Origin: Gammaproteobacteria bacterium
Lineage (GTDB): Bacteria; Pseudomonadota; Gammaproteobacteria; Pseudomonadales; Azotimanducaceae
Direction of reading: 5' to 3'
Length of the DNA stretch: 42,359 bases
NCBI GenBank assembly: GCA_028821125.1
Contig: JAPPHD010000186.1
Span: forward strand, 1 to 42,359
Part shown: positions 17,485 through 25,028 of the stretch, piece by piece
How positions within the stretch are numbered: position 1 is the stretch's first letter
Layout: every line of letters begins with the position of its first letter
Notes under the pieces: model-generated
The model's database searches: none
What the model was told of the DNA's origin: nothing
What the model saw: only the letters and a program-made list of their open reading frames with translations
Program-made: the position numbers and the translations under genes

Positions 17485-20400
17485 ATGACCGCACAACACA
17501 CTTCGCGCACCGGTCGGTGGCGCTGCATCGTTCCGGCAATCTTGCTCGTGGCCGGCGGCTGGGCGCATACCTCGCCTTCCGACGAGACGCTGCAGGCACT
17601 CATGGAAGATTTCTGGGAAGCCCAGGTACGCGCCGCGCCGCTGGCCGCCACCCTGTGGGGAGAAAACCGTTACCGGGACCGGGTCGACGACCTCAGCCCG
17701 GAAGCGCTCGCGGCCCGGGTCGCCGGGCTCGACGACACCATCGCCCGGCTCGGCGAGATCGACGAGCAAGACTTGAGCCCGGCCAATCGCGAACAGTTCG
17801 AAGCCTTCGAGTGGATGCTGGCCCACGAACGGCGCAATCTGGATTTCGATACCCGCTATTTCAACATCAATTCCCTGCGCGGCTGGCACAGTGGCTTCGC
17901 CGACGTGATCCTGGCGACACCCTATTCGTCGGAGCAGGATTACCGGGACCTGCTGGAGCGCATGAAGGGGTTCGGCGCCTTCGCACAACAGAACCTCGAC
18001 CTTATGCGGGCAGGGATTGAAAGCGGCTATACGCAGCCGTGCGAGTCGCTCGGAGGATATGGGGAATCCATCGCGGACTACGTATCGGAAACGCCGGAGG
18101 CCAGCGTCTTCGCGCAGCCGTTCGCGGATATGCCCGAGTCCATTGCCGCGCCGGTGCGCGAGGAGTTGCGCGCCGACGCCCTGCGGGTGATCGATGAGGT
18201 GATCAATCCCGGCTACCGGGCCTTCGCGGACTTTTTCGCCGAGAGCTATGAGCCGGCCTGCCGCAACTCGGTGGGCCTCTCCTCCCTGCCGGGCGGGCGG
18301 GAAGCCTATGACCATGCCCTGCGTTACTACACCAGCCTGGATACGGACGCCCCCGCCATCCACGCCCTCGGCCGCCGCGAAGTGGGGCGCATCCGCCGGG
18401 AGATGCAGGCGGTGATGGCCGAGGTGGATTTCGAGGGCGACCTGGCCGATTTCCTGGCCTTCCTGCGTTCCGACCCGCAGTTCTACGCCGGCGACGAAGA
18501 GTCCTATCTGCACCGCATCGCCTGGATCGCCAAGACCATCGAAGCCCGGCTGCCCCGGTTCTTCTCGCGTCTGCCGAGCAATCCGTACGGCATCAGCGTA
18601 ATCCCCGAACAGATCGCGCCGCTGACCACCACCGCCTACTACCAGCCTGGCGCCGGCGACGGCACGCGCGCGGGACAGTACTTCGTGAACCTCTACGACC
18701 TGCCGAGCCGCCCGCTCTACGAACTGCCGGCGCTGAGCCTGCACGAGGCGGTTCCCGGCCACCACCTCCAGATCTCCTTCCAGGGCGAGAACCGGGATCT
18801 CCCGGACTGGCGCCGCTTCTATTACTTCCACGCCTTCGGTGAGGGCTGGGGCCTCTACAGCGAGTTTCTCGGCGAGGAAATGGGTATCTACACCACGCCC
18901 TACGAGCGCTTCGGCCGCCTGATCTACGACATGTGGCGCGCGGCGCGCCTGGTGGTGGATACCGGCCTGCACGCCAGGGGCTGGACCCGGGAGCAGGCCA
19001 TCGACTTCATGCTGGCCAACACCGGGCTGACGCGCACCAACGTGATCGCCGAGGTCGATCGCTACATCACCTATCCCGGCCAAGCCACGGCCTACAAGCA
19101 CGGCGAACTGAAGATCCGCGAACTGCGCCTGCGCGCGGAGAACACCCTGGGAGAGGCGTTCGACCTGCGGGACTTCCACGTGCAGGTGGTCAGCGGCGGC
19201 TCGCTGCCGCTGACGGTGCTGGACCGCCGCATCCAGCGCTGGATCGACGCCCGGGCCGAAGTGGCCCACCACGACCTCATCATCCGCGGCGGCACCCTCT
19301 ACGACGGCAGCGGCAGGCCGGGGAAGAAGCTGGACCTGGCCATCACGGGCGACCGCATCACGGCGATCGGCGAGCTGGACCGGGCCACCGCGAACCGGAT
19401 CGTCGATGCCACGGACATGGCGGTGTCTCCGGGGTTCATCAACATGCTGAGCTGGGCGCCCACCAGCCTGATCGACGACGGGCGGGGCTTGAGCGACCTG
19501 GTGCAGGGGGTGACCCTGGAGGTATTCGGCGAAGGCATCAGCATGGGCCCGGTGGCGGAGGCAGGCCCCCCGGACATGCTTGCCCGGTTGCTTGGTCTCG
19601 ATGACGGCGAACCCTTGCCCTGGCAGACCCTGGGCGAGTATCTCCAGTGGCTGGAAAACCGCGGCGTGTCCCCCAACGTGGCTTCGTTCGTGGGCGCCAC
19701 CACCCTGCGGATGCACCAGTTGGGGGCGGACAACCGCGCCCCCACGCCGGAAGAGATGCAGGCCATGCGCGACCTGGCCCGGCAGGCCATGGAAGAGGGC
19801 GCCATGGGCCTGGGCAGCTCGCTGATCTACCCGCCGGCTTTCTTCGCGAGCACCGAGGAACTCATCGAACTGGCGAGTGTCGTCGGCGAATACGGTGGCA
19901 TGTACATCTCGCACATGCGCAGCGAAGGGAACAACATCGAAAAGGCGGTTTCCGAACTCATCACCATTGCCCGCGAAGCGGGGGTTCCCGCGGAGATCTA
20001 CCACCTGAAATTCTCGGGCAAGCCGAACTGGGACAAGTTCGACACCGTGGTGGGCATGGTCGAAGCCGCCCGGGCGGAGGGCCTGCGCATCACCGCCGAC
20101 ATGTACACCTATGTCGCGGGCGCGACCGGCCTTGCCGCCGTCATCCCTCCCTGGGCCTCGGGCGGAGGCACCGAACGGCTTCTGGAACGGCTCGGCGACC
20201 CTGAAACCCGGGCCCGCATTCTGGACGAGATGCGCGATCCGGACGGCGCCTGGGAGAACCTGTTGCTGGCGGCTGGACCGGAAGGCGTGCTGCTTACGGA
20301 CTTCGAGTCGCCGGAACTCAATGATTATGCGGGAAAGACGCTGGCGGAAGTCGCGGCGATGCGCGGCACGACGGCGGAGGAGGCTGCCGTCGACCTGGTT

Positions 20401-20883
20401 GTGGCGGACAGCGCCGGAACCGGCGCCATCTACTTCATCATGAGCGAACACAACATGAAGCGGAAGGTGGCGCTGCCCTGGCTCAGCTTCGGTTCCGACG
20501 CCGCGGCGGTGGCGCCCGAGGGCGAGTTGCTGACCCGGGGCATCCATCCGCGCACCTACGGCACCTTTGCGCGCCTGCTGGGCAAGTACGTCCGGGAAGA
20601 ACAGGCGATCAGCCTCGAGGAAGCGATACGCAAATTGACGGCCCTGCCCGCGGACAACCTCGGCATCGCCGAGCGCGGGCGCCTGCGCACCGGGCACTTC
20701 GCCGACGTGGTCGTATTCGATCCGGAAACCGTGAACGACCATGCCACCTGGACCGAGCCGCACCAGCTTTCCACCGGCGTCAGGCACGTCTTCGTGAACG
20801 GGGAACAGGTAATTGAGGACGGCAGGCACACCGGCGCGACGCCGGGACGATTCATCCGGGGGCCGGGATACCGACCTCGGTAG
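17485..20883 (+). CDS. DUF885 metallopeptidase fused to D-aminoacylase-like amidohydrolase
   Basis: Start ATG 17485; a TTG at 17416 in the same frame lacks support. The 1132-aa protein begins with a signal peptide. Residues ~30-590 are a DUF885 domain with the zinc motif HEAVPGHH at 420-427. Residues ~592-1130 are an amidohydrolase of the N-acyl-D-amino-acid deacylase type: DLIIRGGTLYDGSG at its beginning, EGISMGP in place of the usual NCGFS region, His residues in ISHMR and IYHLK, and Asp in FGSDAA. The expected metal HxH after PGFI is missing: it reads NMLSW at 653-657, so the metal site must differ or be incomplete. The reading frame is continuous through the junction. It probably hydrolyses peptides or acylated amino acids in the periplasm. 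Confidence 0.9.
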   Translation: MTAQHTSRTGRWRCIVPAILLVAGGWAHTSPSDETLQALMEDFWEAQVRAAPLAATLWGENRYRDRVDDLSPEALAARVAGLDDTIARLGEIDEQDLSPANREQFEAFEWMLAHERRNLDFDTRYFNINSLRGWHSGFADVILATPYSSEQDYRDLLERMKGFGAFAQQNLDLMRAGIESGYTQPCESLGGYGESIADYVSETPEASVFAQPFADMPESIAAPVREELRADALRVIDEVINPGYRAFADFFAESYEPACRNSVGLSSLPGGREAYDHALRYYTSLDTDAPAIHALGRREVGRIRREMQAVMAEVDFEGDLADFLAFLRSDPQFYAGDEESYLHRIAWIAKTIEARLPRFFSRLPSNPYGISVIPEQIAPLTTTAYYQPGAGDGTRAGQYFVNLYDLPSRPLYELPALSLHEAVPGHHLQISFQGENRDLPDWRRFYYFHAFGEGWGLYSEFLGEEMGIYTTPYERFGRLIYDMWRAARLVVDTGLHARGWTREQAIDFMLANTGLTRTNVIAEVDRYITYPGQATAYKHGELKIRELRLRAENTLGEAFDLRDFHVQVVSGGSLPLTVLDRRIQRWIDARAEVAHHDLIIRGGTLYDGSGRPGKKLDLAITGDRITAIGELDRATANRIVDATDMAVSPGFINMLSWAPTSLIDDGRGLSDLVQGVTLEVFGEGISMGPVAEAGPPDMLARLLGLDDGEPLPWQTLGEYLQWLENRGVSPNVASFVGATTLRMHQLGADNRAPTPEEMQAMRDLARQAMEEGAMGLGSSLIYPPAFFASTEELIELASVVGEYGGMYISHMRSEGNNIEKAVSELITIAREAGVPAEIYHLKFSGKPNWDKFDTVVGMVEAARAEGLRITADMYTYVAGATGLAAVIPPWASGGGTERLLERLGDPETRARILDEMRDPDGAWENLLLAAGPEGVLLTDFESPELNDYAGKTLAEVAAMRGTTAEEAAVDLVVADSAGTGAIYFIMSEHNMKRKVALPWLSFGSDAAAVAPEGELLTRGIHPRTYGTFARLLGKYVREEQAISLEEAIRKLTALPADNLGIAERGRLRTGHFADVVVFDPETVNDHATWTEPHQLSTGVRHVFVNGEQVIEDGRHTGATPGRFIRGPGYRPR

Positions 20884-20918
20884 ACTTCACGTTGGCGCTT
20901 CGGGAATCAGGATCGGCT

Positions 20919-21899
20919 TCAGCTTTCGGTCTGACCGGTCGCCCGGGTGTAGACGTAGTGTGCGGCGGCGAGGTCCTGGGCGGTGTTGCCCAGGCTCTTG
21001 TAGACGGTTATCTCGGTTTCCCCCGTTCGTCCGGGGACCTTCCCGTCGAATGCGGCGCCGATCTCGCCGACTATGTCGGATTGGGCAAAGTGTCCCTCCT
21101 CGATGGCGAGCAGCAGGTCGCCGGCTTCGGCCAGGGCGAATTCGGTGATTTCCGTATAGACGCGGCCCCGTTCGAGAACAACGCTGTCGGCTTCCCGGGT
21201 GGCGGGGTTGTGGGCACCCACAAGGTTGACGTGCGCCCCCGGTGTCAGCCATTCGCCCTGGAGAATGGGCGTGTTGCTGCCGGTGACCGTGCAGACCAGG
21301 TGGGCATCGGCCACGGCCTCCGCGGCCTCGGCTACCGCTTGTAGGCGCGCGCCGCCCTTGTCCGCATGGCGTTCGGCGAAGGCCGTGGCCTTCTCAAGGT
21401 TCCTGCCCCATATCCGCACGTCCTGCACGGGACGAATCGCGAGCATGGCCTGGAGGTGCGTTTCCGCCAGCACGCCGCAACCGAGCATGGCAACTACCGA
21501 GGCATCTTCCCGCGCCAACAGCCGGGTGGCGGCGCCGCTCGCGGCGGCGGTGCGCAGGGCGGTAACGGAGGCTGCCTCCACCAACGCAAGAGGCGAACCG
21601 CCGGTGCTGTCGAAGAGAAGAATGTAGCCCTGCACCGTCGGTACGCCGCGGTCCGGGTTTTCCGGGAAAAGGGTGACCAGTTTGGCCCCGAGCACCTCGT
21701 TGGCGCCGATTTCACCGGGCATCACGAAGAAATAGCCGGCGCCGTCCGCAACCTCGAGCACCGAGCGCGGCGGCAATCGGATGTCGCCGCGGCTGAGGGC
21801 AGCCTGGGTGGCGGCCATCAGGTCTATGCAGGCCGACATGTCCAGGGATCGATAGACGCTTTCACTGTCGAGGACGGGTACGTTCACGGGTTGCTCCAT
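20919..21899 (-). CDS. Ornithine cyclodeaminase/mu-crystallin family protein
   Basis: A protein of 326 aa with an NAD(P)-binding Rossmann segment (VAMLGCGVLAETHLQAM near 133-150) and the substrate-side motif GAKLVTLFPEN near 70-80, both typical of the family. Members include ornithine cyclodeaminase, ketimine reductases and alanine/lysine dehydrogenase-like enzymes. The substrate cannot be chosen from the sequence. ATG 21899 has no Shine-Dalgarno; GTG 21887 has GGAG 6 bases upstream and may be the true start (322 aa). It is convergent with the DUF885 fusion gene (35-bp gap) and follows the alpha/beta hydrolase gene on the same strand after ~80 bp. Confidence 0.88.
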   Translation of the reverse strand: MEQPVNVPVLDSESVYRSLDMSACIDLMAATQAALSRGDIRLPPRSVLEVADGAGYFFVMPGEIGANEVLGAKLVTLFPENPDRGVPTVQGYILLFDSTGGSPLALVEAASVTALRTAAASGAATRLLAREDASVVAMLGCGVLAETHLQAMLAIRPVQDVRIWGRNLEKATAFAERHADKGGARLQAVAEAAEAVADAHLVCTVTGSNTPILQGEWLTPGAHVNLVGAHNPATREADSVVLERGRVYTEITEFALAEAGDLLLAIEEGHFAQSDIVGEIGAAFDGKVPGRTGETEITVYKSLGNTAQDLAAAHYVYTRATGQTES

Positions 21900-21980
21900 T
21901 GATCGATCACAGTGGAACTTTGGAGTGCTTCGGCGTCATGGGATTCAGCATCGAGCGTCCCGATGCGGCCGGATCCGACT

Positions 21981-22868
21981 TTACGCATCCGGGGCCGGAG
22001 ATCGAAGTACTTTGGATAGCCACTCGTCGATCAGCGGGACCTGGACATCGGGCGCGGCGCCGTCGAGGTGATTCTTGCCGGGAATGATTCTGACATCCCA
22101 ACCCGCGTCCTCGAGCTCGGGGCGGTTGCGAATGATGAGCTGGCCCATGTGGGTGAGCGGCTTGCCGTTCAGGGTAGGCAGATCCCGGTCGCCGATCCAG
22201 TTGAGGCGTGGCATGTCGAGGGCGCCCTGGATCGAGCGGTCGTCGAAGCTCTGAAGCCCCTCGTAGTAGGTCAGGAACTGCCGGCCGTTTTCCGGTGAAT
22301 CGGACTCCAGGCCATAGAGGGTCGCAGGGCCTCTGGCCATGGTGCGGGCGGTCGTGAGCATGTCTTCGTAGATGCCGTCCATCACCGGGAATCCGCCGCA
22401 GACCAGCGCCGTCATCCGGTCGGTGCGCAGGGCGAGCTGCAGGCCGGTGACGCAGCCCCAGGAGAAGCCCGCGTAAGCGAATTGCCGTGCGCCGGCCGCA
22501 TCCGCGATCGCCAGGTAGTCACGCGCCACCGCCGACGGGGTCAGGGTATAGAGCTTCGGTTCGCTGCCCGGATACTCGATGAAGATCAGCCGGAACTTCG
22601 GGCCCAGGGTGTCGATATAGGCCTGTTTGATGCCGGCGAACATTTCGGCCACTTCCGCCAGCGGCGGCTGCTGCCCGGGAGCGGCAGGCATGGCCCGCGG
22701 CGCCGCGGTGCCGGGCCCGAGGAAGAGGAACTCATCCCCGCTGCCGTGGACTTCGAAGTAGATCGACGAGCCGTCGTGGGCGATGGCCTGACCCGTTTCG
22801 GCTGAGGCTGGGGATGCCGTGACGGCGAACATCAGCGCCAGGGCGGACAGGGGGATCAATCGCTTCAT
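21981..22868 (-). CDS. Secreted alpha/beta hydrolase
   Basis: A protein of 295 aa with a signal peptide (ASAETG, cleavage near residue 23). The nucleophile elbow GFSWG places Ser136, and a C-terminal GKNHLDG supplies the likely catalytic His; the acid residue is less clear. Family members are esterases, peptidases or haloperoxidase-like enzymes, so no substrate is assigned. It is first of two genes on the minus strand, with a 610-bp gene-free, repeat-bearing region upstream. Confidence 0.85.
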   Translation of the reverse strand: MKRLIPLSALALMFAVTASPASAETGQAIAHDGSSIYFEVHGSGDEFLFLGPGTAAPRAMPAAPGQQPPLAEVAEMFAGIKQAYIDTLGPKFRLIFIEYPGSEPKLYTLTPSAVARDYLAIADAAGARQFAYAGFSWGCVTGLQLALRTDRMTALVCGGFPVMDGIYEDMLTTARTMARGPATLYGLESDSPENGRQFLTYYEGLQSFDDRSIQGALDMPRLNWIGDRDLPTLNGKPLTHMGQLIIRNRPELEDAGWDVRIIPGKNHLDGAAPDVQVPLIDEWLSKVLRSPAPDA

Positions 22869-22980
22869 GTAATGAACTCCAATGCGCGTTCCGACGCATT
22901 ATGAAACGCAAGTTCCGGTTTCAACCTCAATTCGAGGCCGAAATCCGTTCTGCTTCCGTGCAACAACCCCAGCACCGTGC

Positions 22981-23130
22981 AGCGAGTTCGCATGCGGCGC
23001 TTCCCTTTCGGCGCACGGCCACGTTGTCCAGCAGAAAGCAAGGTGTTCAGACGAGCTTAACGCGCCGAAAGGGAAGCCCCGCATACGAACTCTTTCCCGG
23101 GATTCGGCGTTGTTCCTCCCGCTTCCTCGT
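22981..23130 (+). repeat. Hairpin repeat, copy A
   Basis: The 31-base arms 22984-23014 and 23062-23092 are inverted copies (29 of 31 paired) around a 47-base loop. A further ~38 bases downstream are shared with copy B. The core arm sequence is GCTTCCCTTTCGGCGC. The 610-bp gap between the alpha/beta hydrolase and soxB contains only this pair of repeats and short overlapping frames that I do not consider genes. Confidence 0.85.
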
Positions 23131-23180
23131 CGCGGCGCGCCGGGTTGGAAGCTCCCATGAAACAATCGCCGTCGGCGGAC

Positions 23181-23330
23181 AGCGAGTTCGCATACGGCGC
23201 TTCCCTTTCGGCGCACGGCCACATCATCCAGCGGAACTTAAGGCTTTCGGACGAGCTTAACGCGCCGAAAGGGAAGCCCCGCATGCGAACTCTTTCCCGA
23301 GATTCGGCGTTGTTCCTTCCACGTCCTCGT
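23181..23330 (+). repeat. Hairpin repeat, copy B
   Basis: Same architecture as copy A and exactly 200 bp from it: arms 23184-23214 and 23262-23292, loop 23215-23261, plus a shared 3' flank. Loop differences from copy A are clustered in the middle while both arms are strongly conserved. This suggests that the folded structure matters for mobility or for RNA function. Confidence 0.85.
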
Positions 23331-23478
23331 CCCTGAGCGCCAGGTCCCCGAATTCCGGGGAACATTATTTTATTCCGGGAATCCATTGAGGTTGGCCGGT
23401 CTCGGTGCGTCACTCGTTTGATGGCGTGGTCCGCGCACAGGAGGTCCGGCGCTGCCGGCAGGTTGAGGAACAGCATTG

Positions 23479-24723
23479 GTGAGGGGTTATTCGTTTGCGA
23501 GTCTTCTCGGGCGGGCACTGCGCGGCCATCGCGGCTGGCCCCCTGCCTGGCGTTCCGCCGATCCGGGGAAGGCCTACGACGTGGTCGTCGTGGGCGCCGG
23601 CGGTCATGGCCTGGCCACCGCCTACTATCTTGCGAAGAATCACGGCATCACGAACGTTGCCGTCCTGGAGAAAGGCTGGCTCGGCGGCGGTAACACGGGG
23701 CGCAACACCCAGGTCACGCGCTCCAACTATTTCTGGCCGCAGAGCGCGGCGTTCTTTGAGCGCTCGCTAAAGCTTTACGAAGGCCTCAGCCGGGAACTCA
23801 ACTTCAACGTCATGCTCAGCCAGCGCGGCATTCTGACGCTGGCGCACAGTCATCACGAAATGGAGGCCCTGCGGCGTTGGGCGAACGCCATCCGCATCAA
23901 CGGCATCGACTCCGAGGTGTTGACGCCCGCGGAGATCGGCAGGCTGGTGCCGCTGATCAACCTGGATGCGCGCTTTCCCGTGCACGGCGGCTTCATTCAG
24001 CGCCGCGGCGGCATCTCCCGGCACGATGCGGTTGCCTGGGGCTACGCGCGCGCCGCCAGCGCCCTGGGCGTGTCGATCGTCCAGCAGTGCGAGGTGACCG
24101 ATTTCAATATCGACAACCGCCGGGTGACGGGGGTGAGTACCACCCGGGGTTCCATCGCAGCGGACAAGGTCTGCATCTGTGTGGCGGGTCACACGAGCGT
24201 GCTGGCGGCCAAAGCGGGTTTTCGCGTGCCAGTCACCAGCATGGCGCTGCAGGCGATGGTCAGCGAGCCGCTCAAGCCGTGCCTGGACACCGTGGTAATC
24301 TCGCCGGTGATTCACATGTACGTCAGCCAGACGGACCGGGGCGAAATCGTCGTCGGGGGCGGCGCCGATGCCTACAACAGCTATGCGCAGCGGGGCGGAA
24401 TACCGCTCCTCGAGGAAAACCTGGCGGCGCTCATCGAGCTGTTTCCCGCGTTCAGCCGTCTCAGGCTGATGCGGCAATGGGCGGGCATCGTGGACATCAC
24501 ACCGGACACGACGCCCATCATGGGGCATACGCCGGTTCGGAACCTGTACGTCAGCGGCGGCTGGGGCACCGGCGGGTACAAGGCGATTCCGGCCGGCGGG
24601 GAGACCATGGCGCATACGGTCGCCAACGATGCGCCGCATCCGCTGATCGCCGAATTCGGACTGGACCGGTTCGAAAGCGGGGCGCTCATCGACGAGGGCG
24701 CGGCCTCGGGAGTGGCGCACTGA
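23479..24723 (+). CDS. soxB: Sarcosine oxidase subunit beta
   Basis: The beta subunit of heterotetrameric sarcosine oxidase, which demethylates N-methylglycine to glycine with FAD and covalent FMN. Start GTG 23479 with GAGGAA 8 bases upstream; an overlapping TTG 23476 is too close to it. The family N-terminus RGYSFASLL-GHRGWPPAWR is present. The FAD dinucleotide motif GAGGHGLATAYY is at 39-50. His182 in ISRHDAVAWGYA aligns with the FMN-bearing His of characterised enzymes. At 414 aa the length is usual. Its TGA shares a base with the ATG of soxD. Confidence 0.96.
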   Translation: MRGYSFASLLGRALRGHRGWPPAWRSADPGKAYDVVVVGAGGHGLATAYYLAKNHGITNVAVLEKGWLGGGNTGRNTQVTRSNYFWPQSAAFFERSLKLYEGLSRELNFNVMLSQRGILTLAHSHHEMEALRRWANAIRINGIDSEVLTPAEIGRLVPLINLDARFPVHGGFIQRRGGISRHDAVAWGYARAASALGVSIVQQCEVTDFNIDNRRVTGVSTTRGSIAADKVCICVAGHTSVLAAKAGFRVPVTSMALQAMVSEPLKPCLDTVVISPVIHMYVSQTDRGEIVVGGGADAYNSYAQRGGIPLLEENLAALIELFPAFSRLRLMRQWAGIVDITPDTTPIMGHTPVRNLYVSGGWGTGGYKAIPAGGETMAHTVANDAPHPLIAEFGLDRFESGALIDEGAASGVAH

Positions 24724-25028
24724 TGCTCAGGATTCCCTGCCCGTTCTGCGGCGACCGCGACGAGGCGGAGTTCCGTTGCGGCGGCGAACTCCCGCGGGAG
24801 ATTCCGCAACCCGGAGTCGACGACGATGCCTGGTCGGACTACCTGTTCAACCGGGACAATCCGAAAGGGCTCGTCCACGAACGCTGGTGTCACAGCTTCG
24901 GCTGCAACCAGTGGTTCAACGTGGTTCGCGACACCGTCACGCACAGGATTCACGCGGTTTACCGGCCCGGCGAGCCCCGCCCCGCCCTGGACGGCCCGTG
25001 CGCAACGGCAGCGAAGTCGGGCGGATGA
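24723..25028 (+). CDS. soxD: Sarcosine oxidase subunit delta
   Basis: The small zinc-binding subunit of sarcosine oxidase, 101 aa. Zinc ligands are visible as Cys6 and Cys9 (CPFC) and His57/Cys61 in WCHSFGC, matching the family pattern. The ATG overlaps the soxB stop by one base, and its TGA overlaps the soxA ATG by four bases, so translation is coupled along the operon. Confidence 0.95.
   Translation: MLRIPCPFCGDRDEAEFRCGGELPREIPQPGVDDDAWSDYLFNRDNPKGLVHERWCHSFGCNQWFNVVRDTVTHRIHAVYRPGEPRPALDGPCATAAKSGG

Noticed and set aside
17464-20829. 1121-codon open frame antisense to the DUF885-amidohydrolase gene
   Set aside because: It has no recognisable domain and mirrors the GC3-rich sense codons; long antisense frames are expected in high-GC genes. 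The same applies to 4851-7202 and 24959-27991.
22981-23330. CRISPR-like repeat-spacer pattern
   Set aside because: Only two units, 150-base repeats with internal hairpins and no cas genes; not a CRISPR array.
22899-23518. Overlapping open frames of about 90-150 codons in the repeat region, both strands
   Set aside because: Their peptides repeat only because the DNA repeats (the same FPFGA segment recurs), and frames on both strands overlap. The structure is explained by the hairpin units.
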